Assembly (NCBI GenBank): GCA_019241285.1
Contig: JAFAXD010000300.1
Location: 1-41,072, forward strand
Origin: Xanthobacteraceae bacterium
GTDB lineage: Bacteria > Pseudomonadota > Alphaproteobacteria > Rhizobiales > Xanthobacteraceae
Length of the DNA stretch: 41,072 bases
Direction: 5' to 3'
Within the stretch, counting starts at the first letter, position 1, and each line of letters starts with the position of its first letter. Shown piece after piece: positions 1 to 7,652 of this stretch. The notes under the pieces were generated by a model. It worked only from the letters and a program-made list of their open reading frames with translations. It had not been told where the DNA came from and searched no databases. Made by a program: the position numbers and the translations under genes.

Positions 1-1
1 G

Positions 2-718
2 TTCGCGCTCGCTTCAGCCCGAATGGCGTTCGCAATCGAGGTCGATCCAGCCGACGAGAACCGGCGCCTCCTGCTGCAGATGAAGAACGAGCTCAGCTCC
101 GATCCCGGCACGCTCGCCTTTCGCATCACGTCGCATAAGGCCGCGCCCGGGCAGAGCGCTGGAACAGTCTCGTTCGAGCAGCATCGGCCCGGGGTGAGCC
201 CGCACGAATTCACGCAACGCCAGAGCCGCTCCTTCAACTCGGCGAAGGCTGAGGCAATCGGGTTCCTCCGCGATCTGTTCGGTCACGAGATGCGAGTACC
301 GGTACGTGATATCGAGGTTCAGGCGCGCGCCTTTGGACTGCTGAAGCCAAATCAATCGATCTCGCAATGCCGCCCATTGCGCGACGCGCGTATTACGCTT
401 GGGCTGCAGGCGGTCCGCACGGGGTTTGCCAAGGACGGGTCCTGGAGCTGGGCCATGCCCGGGGCGCCGACGGAGGAACGAGCGGAGGCGCAGCCCAAGC
501 AGGAACGAACCCGGCCCGTTGCCGAGATGCCGGAAGAGCCACCAGCGCATCAACCGCCAGTGCCTGAACTGCAGCTCTCGGCGGGGCAGGGATCAGCAGC
601 TGCCGATCCGGCCGGACCGAGCCCCGGGGCGGATCCGGAAATGGCCGGCATGGTGGCATGCCCGCCGCTGCAACCGGCGCCAACACAGACCAGCGAGGTC
701 GCGGACCAAACAGGATAA
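2..718 (+). CDS. AAA family ATPase (RepA-like), C-terminal part
   Basis: The frame is open from base 2 through the first ATG at 23, so this is the 3' end of a longer gene cut by the window edge. The visible ~238 residues match the tail of RepA/AAA_25-type hexameric ATPases found on plasmids, prophages and islands: a segment like 'LKNELSSDPGTLAFRI', then a small winged-helix-like domain ('EAIGFLRDLFG' ... 'LLKPNQSISQCRPLRDAR') ending 'GSWSWAMP', and finally a long Pro/Ala/Glu-rich disordered tail. The Walker motifs would lie outside the window. Such proteins usually act in replication or mobilisation of accessory elements, so the left edge may touch a mobile island. It ends 10 bp from the convergent ankyrin gene. 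Family assignment is moderately sure; the tail is not informative. Confidence 0.6.
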   Translation, partial: FALASARMAFAIEVDPADENRRLLLQMKNELSSDPGTLAFRITSHKAAPGQSAGTVSFEQHRPGVSPHEFTQRQSRSFNSAKAEAIGFLRDLFGHEMRVPVRDIEVQARAFGLLKPNQSISQCRPLRDARITLGLQAVRTGFAKDGSWSWAMPGAPTEERAEAQPKQERTRPVAEMPEEPPAHQPPVPELQLSAGQGSAAADPAGPSPGADPEMAGMVACPPLQPAPTQTSEVADQTG

Positions 719-727
719 CGGCAGGAT

Positions 728-1885
728 CTACTCTGCAGCGCCGAGCGCGCGCAAACATCCAGCGATTTGTTCGTTGGCTTTCCCACCGGCATGAAGCGCC
801 CAGCCCAGCGGTGTGCTGTGCCAGATGGTGTCGCGGATATCGAGCCGCGCGCCGCGCTCGACCAGGAGCCGCACCACCGCCTCGTGCCCTCCCAGGACGG
901 CCTGGTGCAACGCGGTCGCGTGCGCGTGGTGACCCTCGTGATTGTAACGATTGGGATCCTCTCCCGCGTCGAGCAACAACCGAACAATATCACCGTGTCC
1001 ATGCTGTGCGGCGAGGGAAAACGCGCGATGGCGCGCTTGCGCGTCGGCGGATGGAAGGAGACTCGCAGCCTCGGCCACGCGCCCCAGTCCGGCGGCGGCG
1101 GGTAGATCGATGCGCGCTCCGTAGCTCGCCAAAGCGTTGGCCGCGTCGACCATTCCGAAGGTCAGCGCCGTCACGAGTGGTGCTCCCCATTTCCTGGTGC
1201 CGTGTCCTTCGAGGGCGGCGCCGAAAGACAGCAGCAGCTCAATGAGCGGAACCTGAAGCCCCGCCTCAGCCGGATGACTGCTCGAGACGAGCAATGTCAT
1301 GGTGGTGCATTCGGCGCCGTACATATCGGCCAGCGCGTCAGGCTCGGCGCCCGCCGCGAGCAGCGCACGGGCGATCTCGACGGCGTTGGGCGGCGTCTTC
1401 TGCCGGTACGCTTCGACGCCGTTCGCGGCGACGTAGTGAAGCAGCGTGGCGCGGTGTATCGGCGGGTCGAAATAGCAGACGCGGCTGGAACGGGCGTAGA
1501 CGAGAGCAGGATCACGACGGAGCGCGTCTTCCAGCACGGAGGCGTCGCCATCGACGACGGCCTGGGCGGCGGATTCGAATTCGAAGATGGGGCCGCCTAG
1601 CGTGACTGCGTCGACGTAGTCGACAAGCGTGCCCCAATCCAGAAAGTCGTAGAAGCGGGCGATCGTCAGGCGGGCATCGTCGAGCGAGAGGGGAGCGTCG
1701 CGGATTTCGGAGTCGGAAATGAATTTCGGACGCCATTTGATCTTCTCGTCGAGGAAGCGGGGATGCTTCCGATGCAACAAATCAATGGCAGCGGGATCAG
1801 CCGCACGATGTGCGGCCAGCAGGCGTTCGGCCTGCTGCTCGTATGCGGAAAGGGGCGAGCGAAATGGGAGAGCCAAGAGCTCCAT
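728..1885 (-). CDS. Ankyrin repeat domain protein
   Basis: A 385-residue protein with no signal peptide. Residues 1-110 form a non-repeat N-terminal domain ('HRAADPAAIDLLHRKHPRFLDEKI'). From about residue 115 come degenerate ankyrin repeats, clearest near the C-terminus: 'AFSLAAQHGHGDIVRLLLDAGEDPN' and 'TALHQAVLGGHEAVVRLLVERGARLD', with the usual helix-turn-helix and Gly-Ala loop pattern. Ankyrin repeats mediate protein-protein contacts; the partner is unknown. Related soil-bacterial proteins carry the same N-terminal domain. It stands alone, convergent with the AAA ATPase fragment and separated by 134 bp from the LysR gene. The repeat assignment is firm, the role is unknown. Confidence 0.8.
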   Translation of the reverse strand: MELLALPFRSPLSAYEQQAERLLAAHRAADPAAIDLLHRKHPRFLDEKIKWRPKFISDSEIRDAPLSLDDARLTIARFYDFLDWGTLVDYVDAVTLGGPIFEFESAAQAVVDGDASVLEDALRRDPALVYARSSRVCYFDPPIHRATLLHYVAANGVEAYRQKTPPNAVEIARALLAAGAEPDALADMYGAECTTMTLLVSSSHPAEAGLQVPLIELLLSFGAALEGHGTRKWGAPLVTALTFGMVDAANALASYGARIDLPAAAGLGRVAEAASLLPSADAQARHRAFSLAAQHGHGDIVRLLLDAGEDPNRYNHEGHHAHATALHQAVLGGHEAVVRLLVERGARLDIRDTIWHSTPLGWALHAGGKANEQIAGCLRALGAAE

Positions 1886-2019
1886 GAGGGGATCTTACCG
1901 TGAGCTGATAGGGAAACATGCAGGAAAGAAACCGTTCAGATACTGGCGCTGATTGAAAAAGTGAAACACCTGATCAAGGCAATAGTAGGAGCCCACCTCG
2001 GACCCGCGCGGATACGTCG

Positions 2020-2889
2020 CTATCGGATCCGTAGATCGCGCTTTTCCGAAACTGCGGCCGCGACAAAATCCATCACGGCGCGCACCGCGGCAGCTCTGCG
2101 CAGGTCGCGGTGGACCAGCAGCCAGATCTCACGCGCGAACGGCGGTACGCCGTCGCCAATCCGAACCAGATCTTGGTCCCGGTCGCCGATGAAGCGGGGC
2201 AATCCCGCCACACCGACACCGGCCCGCACGGCGATCAGATGCTCGTCGATATGGTTGAGTTCGCAAGCCACCGGGCGATCGAGGGCAATGCCAAGCAACC
2301 AGCGTTGTTGCGGCATGTCGGCGTAGTTCTGATCGAAAGCGATGAACTGCCAGCGTGTCGGCGCGTCCAGATGGGCATAGGAGCGGTGCGCGTAGAGACC
2401 GAAGGCCATCACTCCCAGCTTGCGGGCCATGCTTCCCGCTTCCCGCGGGCGAATGAGCCGAACCGCAACATCGGCTTCGCCACGGCTGAGCGATACCTGC
2501 TGCCCCTGGGCGGACAGCGACAACCGGATATCCGGGTATTCGGCGCGGAAGCGGGCGAGCTGCTCGACGAGCAGATGCGTCACCAGAACCGGTGGCGCGC
2601 TGAGCGTCACGCGACCAACAAGCGGCGCATGGGCGGCCTTTGCCAAGCGAGCGATGCCGTGAGCGCCAGCTTCCATGTCCTTGGCGCGCTCCAAGACCTG
2701 TCGGCCGACGGCTGTGAGGCGGCACGATCGCGGCAGGCGATCAACAAGCCGAACCTCAAGCGCAGCCTCAAGTGCGCCGAGCCGACGGCTGACCGTCGCA
2801 TGGTCCACTTTCAAATTGCGTGCAGCGGCGGACAGCGTGCCGAATTGCGCCACGGCCAGGAAATGCCGGATGTCTTCCCAATCGATCAT
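2020..2889 (-). CDS. LysR family transcriptional regulator
   Basis: 289 residues, the usual LysR length. The N-terminal winged helix-turn-helix is clear ('GTLSAAARNLKVDHATVSRRLGALEAAL', residues ~18-45), followed by the linker helix and a periplasmic-binding-like effector domain from ~90 ('VTLSAPPVLVTHLLVEQLARFRAEYPDIRLSL'). It is divergent from the Gfo/Idh/MocA oxidoreductase at 2991, 101 bp apart, the classic arrangement for a LysR regulator and its target. A perfect 10-bp inverted repeat covers its own start codon, which suggests autorepression. The effector is unknown. Confidence 0.92.
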   Translation of the reverse strand: MIDWEDIRHFLAVAQFGTLSAAARNLKVDHATVSRRLGALEAALEVRLVDRLPRSCRLTAVGRQVLERAKDMEAGAHGIARLAKAAHAPLVGRVTLSAPPVLVTHLLVEQLARFRAEYPDIRLSLSAQGQQVSLSRGEADVAVRLIRPREAGSMARKLGVMAFGLYAHRSYAHLDAPTRWQFIAFDQNYADMPQQRWLLGIALDRPVACELNHIDEHLIAVRAGVGVAGLPRFIGDRDQDLVRIGDGVPPFAREIWLLVHRDLRRAAAVRAVMDFVAAAVSEKRDLRIR

Positions 2890-2922
2890 ATGTGCGAAAT
2901 CTCAAGGATCACTCGCACATAT
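2888..2922. promoter_or_regulatory. Inverted repeat, probable LysR operator
   Basis: The arms 'atatgtgcga' (2888-2897) and 'tcgcacatat' (2913-2922) are perfect 10-bp inverted repeats 15 bases apart. A further 'tcgcata' half-site follows at about 2932-2938. The left arm overlaps the LysR start codon. Position and symmetry fit a LysR box serving both divergent genes; binding is inferred. Confidence 0.5.
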
Positions 2923-2990
2923 ACCGAATTTTCGCATAGAGCGCACGGACGCATCTTGTCGGCGGAGCAACGCCAAGGAGACCAGACCAC

Positions 2991-4124
2991 ATGCCGGGAC
3001 AACGCTTCGGAGTCGGGATCGTCGGCGTGGAGCCGGGAAGAAGTTGGGCCGCACGGGGCCATGTTCCGGCGCTGCGCGCTCTCGCTGACAGCTTCGAGAT
3101 CATCGGCGTTGCCAACACAAGCAAAGCCAGCGCCGAGGCGGCCGCCGCGGCGATCGGGGTGCGGAGAGCCTTCGCCGATGTCGCCGAGCTGGTTTCGGCG
3201 CCCGAGGTCGACGTCGTCACCGTTGCGGTGAAAGTGCCGCCTCACCTCGAGATCGTGAAAGCGGCGATCAACGCGGGCAAACACGTGTATTGCGAATGGC
3301 CGCTTGGCAAAAGCCTCGCCGAAGCCGAGCAGATGGCTGCGCTCGCGCGGGCAAGACGAGTGTTGGGCGTGGTCGGAACGCAAGCGCGTGTCGCGCCGGA
3401 GATCGAGTATCTGAGACAGCTGATCGCCGACGGCTTTGTCGGCGACGTTCTGTCGACCACACTGGTTGCGCGGGGCGGCGCCTTGCAGGGAGGTGGCAGT
3501 ATTCCGACCAAGAAAACGTGGGCCTATTTGTTGGACCGTTGCAACGGGGCCACCTTGCTGACGATTCCGGTGGGTCACACGCTCGCGGCGCTCAGGGACG
3601 TGTTCGGTGAGGTTGCAGAAGTATCTTCGGTGTTGGCCGTCCGCCGACCAACGGCACTCGCCGCCGATACAGGGGAAATCCTGCCAGTAACGGCTCCAGA
3701 CCAAGTGTTGGTCTGCGGCCGATTCACCTCCGGCGTACCCATCTCAATCCACTATATTGGCGGCGCGGCGCGGGACGGCGACGGCCTGTTCTGGAACATC
3801 CACGGCAGCAAGGGCGAGATCCGGGTGTCGGGTCCATCCGGCCATACGCAGATGGTGCCGCTCTCGCTCAGAGGCGCGCGCGGTGAGGAGAAGATGCTGA
3901 CGGCACTGGAGGTTCCGATATCATACCGCCTCGGCTGGCCAAATGATGTGGAGGCGGGTAACGTCGCCCGCCTCTATTCCAGGATGGCTCGGGACCTGCG
4001 GGAGGGCACTCGGACCGCGCCGAGCTTTGATGACGCAGTGGGTCTGCATCAGATCATCGCGGCGATTGAGACAGCAGCCGAAACCGGAGGCCGCGTCGTA
4101 CTGAACTCATTCCGACAGGCGTAG
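2991..4124 (+). CDS. Gfo/Idh/MocA family oxidoreductase, Gal80-like
   Basis: 377 residues. The N-terminal Rossmann half begins 'FGVGIVGVEPGRSWAARGH' and the C-terminal half is the alpha/beta domain of the family. Where typical members have the EKP motif carrying the catalytic lysine, this protein reads 'CEWPLGKSLAEAEQM', so Lys is replaced by Trp. The same EWP form is known from Gal80-like proteins, which bind NAD(P) but do not use that lysine. It may therefore be a sensor or an unusual dehydrogenase. The ATG has a good ribosome site ('caaggaga', about 10 bases upstream). The divergent LysR gene is its likely regulator. Confidence 0.8.
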   Translation: MPGQRFGVGIVGVEPGRSWAARGHVPALRALADSFEIIGVANTSKASAEAAAAAIGVRRAFADVAELVSAPEVDVVTVAVKVPPHLEIVKAAINAGKHVYCEWPLGKSLAEAEQMAALARARRVLGVVGTQARVAPEIEYLRQLIADGFVGDVLSTTLVARGGALQGGGSIPTKKTWAYLLDRCNGATLLTIPVGHTLAALRDVFGEVAEVSSVLAVRRPTALAADTGEILPVTAPDQVLVCGRFTSGVPISIHYIGGAARDGDGLFWNIHGSKGEIRVSGPSGHTQMVPLSLRGARGEEKMLTALEVPISYRLGWPNDVEAGNVARLYSRMARDLREGTRTAPSFDDAVGLHQIIAAIETAAETGGRVVLNSFRQA

Positions 4125-4191
4125 TGCCCATTTCCGAAGTTCGTGATACATGGCGGCATTCTCCGAGACGGACGTCGGAAAATTATTGCCC

Positions 4192-4551
4192 ATGAGTCTC
4201 TGCCGTATCGCCGTGATTTGCAGCTGTGTGATCCTGTCGGGCTGCGCGTACGTATCGAACGGCTCAACGCCGATTGCGTCCTGGTCCGGAAAACGCCCGA
4301 TTGACGACGCCGTTGATTGTGTGAAGCGCGCGCTTGATTACGATTTTCGGTCGGGACGACCATTGCTGCCTGACATTAGCCATCACGTCGATATGGTTGA
4401 GCAGGGCCGGGTCTACGATATTTCGCCGATGGTGGGACCCTACCACGCTCGTGTCAGATCAGATGGTCCGGACGCAACGACCATCGAGCTGTTCATGCCG
4501 TCGATGATCTATAATGCGCAAGTTCGGGATTCCTTGGCAAAATGTCCATGA
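4192..4551 (+). CDS. Small putative lipoprotein
   Basis: About 119 residues from the internal ATG at 4192; the ORF can also start at 4150, which would add 14 residues ahead of the signal peptide. The 4192 start gives a textbook lipoprotein signal: 'MSLCR', a hydrophobic stretch, then the lipobox 'LSGC' with the acylated Cys near residue 18. The mature part has no recognised domain; it contains two further cysteines (in 'DCVKRALDYDF' and at the C-terminal end 'AKCP') that could form a disulfide. It follows the oxidoreductase by about 70 bp on the same strand. Function unknown. Confidence 0.6.
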   Translation: MSLCRIAVICSCVILSGCAYVSNGSTPIASWSGKRPIDDAVDCVKRALDYDFRSGRPLLPDISHHVDMVEQGRVYDISPMVGPYHARVRSDGPDATTIELFMPSMIYNAQVRDSLAKCP

Positions 4552-4562
4552 TGGCGGGGCCG

Positions 4563-5051
4563 TCAGTTCACCGGACATTCCTTGATCACATCGGCCAGCG
4601 CGCGCTTTGCCTCGTCAGCCTTGAAGGTCCACGCCTCCGTGGAGCCGGCATTGGACGTGACCCGAAACGTGAACTCGTTGGAAGCGGCGATTTGAGCGAC
4701 CACGCGTTTGGGAGTTGCGACATGCATTCCCGTGTCGCTGAGACCGATCGCATAGGTGTTGATTGAATCGTTCTGGTCGGCACGGAACTGAACCGCATAC
4801 GTCGCGTCCGGGCTCATCGGACCGGGCCCGACAGGCGTCGGCTTGGTCAGTGCGATTGACAGGTCGTGGTCCAGGCACTGAACCGCGACTGCGCGAGGCG
4901 GCTTCACAAGCAGGGCGATGACACGCGATCCCTTGCTATCACGCTGCGTGCTGACCACCCAATCTCCGACGCTGCGCTTGGCTTCCTCGGCGGCCGCACC
5001 GGTTACCAACAACACAACCCCGGCCAACATAGAACCGATCGCGCGATTCAT
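4563..5051 (-). CDS. Secreted hypothetical protein, VasI-like pattern
   Basis: 162 residues with a cleavable signal peptide ('MNRAIGSMLAGVVLLVTGAAA', likely cut before 'EE'). The mature chain has two conserved-looking cysteines (in 'VQCLDHDLSIAL' and the C-terminal 'IKECPVN') and the layout 'W-VS', 'FRADQND', 'F-FRV', 'TWTFKADEAKRALADVIKEC'. This resembles the VasI/type VI-associated periplasmic family, whose small beta domain ends in a helix and Cys, but no type VI genes are nearby. It is convergent with the lipoprotein gene, 11 bp apart. Treat the family resemblance as tentative. Confidence 0.6.
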   Translation of the reverse strand: MNRAIGSMLAGVVLLVTGAAAEEAKRSVGDWVVSTQRDSKGSRVIALLVKPPRAVAVQCLDHDLSIALTKPTPVGPGPMSPDATYAVQFRADQNDSINTYAIGLSDTGMHVATPKRVVAQIAASNEFTFRVTSNAGSTEAWTFKADEAKRALADVIKECPVN

Positions 5052-5137
5052 CGCCTCTCCGAAGGTTCGACACGAGCGGGCGCAATAGCGCGCAAGCGAT
5101 GACGCTGAGCGAATCCAGGTGACTTTATCGGATGACT

Positions 5138-5902
5138 TTATAGATCGCCGGCCGCGCTGATACGCGGGTGTTCTTGCTTGGGCCCCAGCACCACCACAGG
5201 CGCACCCATCTGCACCCGCCGATAGAGATCGATCACATCCTCGTTAGTTAGCCGGATGCAACCCGACGAAATTGCATGCCCAATATATTCGGGCTGGTTC
5301 GTACCATGGATGCGAAACAGCGTGTCCTGGCCGTCCGCATAGAGGTAGAGCGCCCGCGCACCCATCGGATTGCTGGCGCCGCCTTCGACATAGTCGGGAA
5401 GGGGACCCAGCCGCTGCTTCTCGCTAGCGGTCGGCCTCCATCCCGGCCATTCGGTTTTGCGGCCGACGGTGGCAACGCCGGACCAGGCCAGCGCACCTTC
5501 GCCGACGGTCGCGCCGTAGCGGACCGCCTTTCCATCGGGCAGCACGTAGTAAACGTAGCGAGCGTTGGTATCGACCAGGACGGTGCCAGGTGCTTCCATG
5601 CGGTGGTAGTCGACCACCTGACGCTTATAGGCGGGCGCAATATGCGCCTGCTGGTAGGGCGCGTTCGCCAGTTCCTGCCGATCGCGCGCGGTGAAATTGG
5701 GGTCGTTCGGGACGACACGGGGAGCAGGCGACCGCGGGCGGCCGAACAGCGCCTCGAATATGTTTTGCGCAGAGCCTGTGGCCACAGAAGTGAGGAGCGT
5801 CGTGGCCGTCATGCCGGTCACGAACATGTACTTGACGCCACGGCGCAAGCCGGTCTGGCGACGGTTTGACAAAGCGAAGGGCCCCCCGACCCGGGCGCCC
5901 AC
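5138..5902 (-). CDS. L,D-transpeptidase (YkuD domain)
   Basis: Up to 254 residues from a GTG at 5902; an ATG at 5827 would leave 229 residues and place the hydrophobic signal 'MFVTGMTATTLLTSVATGSAQ' at the very N-terminus, so the start is uncertain. The YkuD catalytic region is clear: 'FRIHGTNQPEYIGHAISSGCIRLTNEDVIDLY', with His and the nucleophilic Cys in SSGCIRL. These periplasmic enzymes make 3-3 peptidoglycan cross-links or attach envelope proteins to the wall. The family is abundant in Hyphomicrobiales. It stands alone, 86 bp downstream of the VasI-like gene's start. Confidence 0.9.
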   Translation of the reverse strand: MGARVGGPFALSNRRQTGLRRGVKYMFVTGMTATTLLTSVATGSAQNIFEALFGRPRSPAPRVVPNDPNFTARDRQELANAPYQQAHIAPAYKRQVVDYHRMEAPGTVLVDTNARYVYYVLPDGKAVRYGATVGEGALAWSGVATVGRKTEWPGWRPTASEKQRLGPLPDYVEGGASNPMGARALYLYADGQDTLFRIHGTNQPEYIGHAISSGCIRLTNEDVIDLYRRVQMGAPVVVLGPKQEHPRISAAGDL

Positions 5903-6033
5903 GATATCGCGAGCGCATCACGTTCAAATAACCTGCGCTGGCCGGCGGAAATATGACTTAAGCGTGCCGAGAGTAAGGTGTTTGGAACTAATTGCTGGAC
6001 GTGTGACCGGAGTTCCTGAGGATTGCGCGAGGC

Positions 6034-6609
6034 TCAGGCGCCGGGGCTGTTTTGTTGCGTTCCGTAAAGACGCATGGCGATCGACATGGAGAGCATGCCG
6101 AGCAGAACGCCTCCGATGACCTGCAAAATCGGATGGTCGAGCAGGCTGCGGTAGCGGAGATAGCCAATCGTGAAGAGCGCGACGAACGCGACCAGGACGC
6201 CGATGAGGTACGCGTTGTATTGCGACTGTAGCGTCCCATAGAGACGGGTCGCCAGGTACATGCAGAGCATGCCGAACAGAACGCCGCCGAAAGCATGGAG
6301 TGCGGGATAGCCGGGCCTGCTGCCGTGGGTGAAGTAGCCGATGATGAAGATCAATATCCACGTGAGAAGGACAGCGATCACGTAGCTGCCGAGCTGTGAC
6401 GCGAAAAATTGCGACGTGAGGCTCATGGTCAGGTCCTTTCCGATCAGCAGCCAGAGTTTCGTCTTCGACGCCGTCGCGTCTTCGAGATCGGCAAAGTTTT
6501 GCAGCATCTCGGCGCGATGGCGCTGCAGGAATTCCGGCGGGTAGAGCTCCAGCAGTCGCGCATAGAGCCGGAGCGACCAGGACGCTTCGTGCGGCGCGGG
6601 GCCGGTCAT
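6034..6609 (-). CDS. Four-helix membrane protein with permease-prefix-like N-terminus
   Basis: 191 residues from the ATG at 6609, chosen over the ORF-track start at 6750 because that would run through the PadR gene. Residues ~10-50 ('LYARLLELYPPEFLQRHRAEMLQNFADL') match the cytosolic prefix found in front of some ABC permeases that pair with PadR regulators. Four membrane helices follow, and they form an internal duplication: a copy ending 'GGVLFGMLCMYLATRLYGT' is repeated as 'GGVLLGMLSMSIAMRLYGT' about 58 residues later. The start lies 4 bp after the PadR stop, so the two are one operon. Function is unknown, probably envelope stress or drug related by context. Confidence 0.75.
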   Translation of the reverse strand: MTGPAPHEASWSLRLYARLLELYPPEFLQRHRAEMLQNFADLEDATASKTKLWLLIGKDLTMSLTSQFFASQLGSYVIAVLLTWILIFIIGYFTHGSRPGYPALHAFGGVLFGMLCMYLATRLYGTLQSQYNAYLIGVLVAFVALFTIGYLRYRSLLDHPILQVIGGVLLGMLSMSIAMRLYGTQQNSPGA

Positions 6610-6613
6610 GGCG

Positions 6614-6931
6614 TCACGTGCTCCCGATATGGCGGCGCGCAACAAGCGCCACGCGTGACAGCCGCTCCGTCTCCGCGCGCAACGTTGTTTGACCAAGCGC
6701 CGTGAGCTTGTAGTAGATGCGGCGCGGGTCCTGGGTGTTGCTCTTGGCAACCAGGCCCGCCTCGATCATCCGGTCGAGCGAGCCGTACAGCGTTCCAGGA
6801 CCCATTTTTACTGCATCCCCCGAGTCCGCCTTGACCTGCTGCATGATGTCGTAGCCGTGGCGCTCCTTGCCGTATAAGGCGAGCAGAATGTGGAATACGG
6901 CGGGTGTCAGCGGCAGCGGCGACTTGCTCAT
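6614..6931 (-). CDS. PadR family transcriptional regulator
   Basis: 105 residues, typical of short PadR proteins. The winged helix is evident: 'TPAVFHILLALYGKERHGYDIMQQV' followed by the beta-wing motif 'GTLYGSLDRMIEAGLV' and 'RRIYYKLTALGQ'. It is the first gene of an operon with the membrane protein, 4 bp apart. A 19-bp palindrome lies just upstream of its start, so autorepression relieved by a ligand is the likely control, as in other PadR systems. Confidence 0.92.
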   Translation of the reverse strand: MSKSPLPLTPAVFHILLALYGKERHGYDIMQQVKADSGDAVKMGPGTLYGSLDRMIEAGLVAKSNTQDPRRIYYKLTALGQTTLRAETERLSRVALVARRHIGST

Positions 6932-6941
6932 GCGCGCATGA

Positions 6942-6960
6942 TATATCCGTAACGGATATA
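6942..6960. promoter_or_regulatory. PadR operator palindrome
   Basis: The sequence 'tatatccgt-a-acggatata' is a perfect 9-bp inverted repeat around one base, 10 bases upstream of the PadR start codon. Its size, symmetry and place fit a dimeric PadR site that blocks the padR-membrane protein operon. Confidence 0.6.
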
Positions 6961-7055
6961 GTCAATGACGGCAAAAAAATCTGAAATCCGGTGTCGGATC
7001 GGCTAAGTCGCGTTCGTCCTTTGAGGGTGAACAACAATTCGTGGGGTAAATTCGT

Positions 7056-7499
7056 ATGTCCAATACCGTACGCTTACACCGTGTCCTGGCAACCAGCCCG
7101 GAGAAACTCTATCGCGCGTTCCTCGAAGCAGACGCGCTCGCGAAATGGCTGCCGCCCAACGGGTTTGCCTGCACGGTGCACCATTTGGATCCGAAGGTCG
7201 GCGGCACATTCAAAATGTCGTTCCGCAACTTCACGACGGGCCAAGGCCACACGTTCGGCGGCGAATATGTCGAGCTCGTCCCGGGTGAACGCCTGCGCTA
7301 CACGGACAGGTTCGACGATCCGAACATGCCCGGCGAGATGCAGGTCACGGTCAGCTTGAAGAAAGTATCGATGGGCACCGAGTTGGAGATCGTGCAGGCG
7401 GGCGTGCCGGACGTTATTCCGGTCGAGGCTTGTTATCTCGGTTGGCAGGAGTCGTTGCGAAACCTGGCGAGGCTCGTGGAGCCTGAGATCAATCAATAG
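7056..7499 (+). CDS. SRPBCC (AHSA1-type) domain protein
   Basis: 147 residues, a single START-like fold of the AHSA1/CalC type: 'HRVLATSPEKLYRAFLEADALAKWLPP' at the N-terminus, 'GGTFKMSF', 'GEYVELVPGERLRYTDRF', and the closing helix 'EACYLGWQESLRNLARLVEP'. Members bind hydrophobic ligands or act as stress-related domains; no substrate can be assigned. The divergent PadR gene is 124 bp away, and the PadR palindrome lies in this shared region, so co-regulation is possible. It ends before a hairpin with an A-tract. Confidence 0.88.
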   Translation: MSNTVRLHRVLATSPEKLYRAFLEADALAKWLPPNGFACTVHHLDPKVGGTFKMSFRNFTTGQGHTFGGEYVELVPGERLRYTDRFDDPNMPGEMQVTVSLKKVSMGTELEIVQAGVPDVIPVEACYLGWQESLRNLARLVEPEINQ

Positions 7500-7521
7500 C
7501 CCATCACTATCGGCCAGGGTC

Positions 7522-7561
7522 AAAAAAAAACCGGATCGCGCGTAAATTTTCGCGATCCGGT
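7522..7561 (-). terminator. Hairpin with T-tract on the minus strand
   Basis: The arms 'ccggatcgcg' (7531-7540) and 'cgcgatccgg' (7551-7560) are perfect and extend one A-T pair outward. Nine As lie immediately upstream on +, so on the minus strand this is a strong intrinsic terminator. It follows the SRPBCC gene on +, where it lacks a U-run and would be weaker. No minus-strand gene leads into it. Confidence 0.6.
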
Positions 7562-7631
7562 CAATTCAAATATGGGGCCTAAATAAAGAACTTCAAGAAT
7601 TGCAAGCGGCTCACTTTGCTCGTACTTCCTC

Positions 7632-7649
7632 GCCCCTCTTTTGGGGGGG
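7632..7649 (+). promoter_or_regulatory. Possible Shine-Dalgarno-masking hairpin
   Basis: 'cccctc-tttt-ggggggg' can fold into a short stem whose 3' arm is the G-run serving as ribosome site for the ATG at 7653. The pairing would hide the site completely. Folding is by eye and no regulator is known. Confidence 0.3.
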
Positions 7650-7652
7650 ATC

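Noticed and set aside
2110-3231. 373-residue plus-strand ORF
   Set aside because: Antisense to LysR and overlapping the oxidoreductase start in another frame; no family features.
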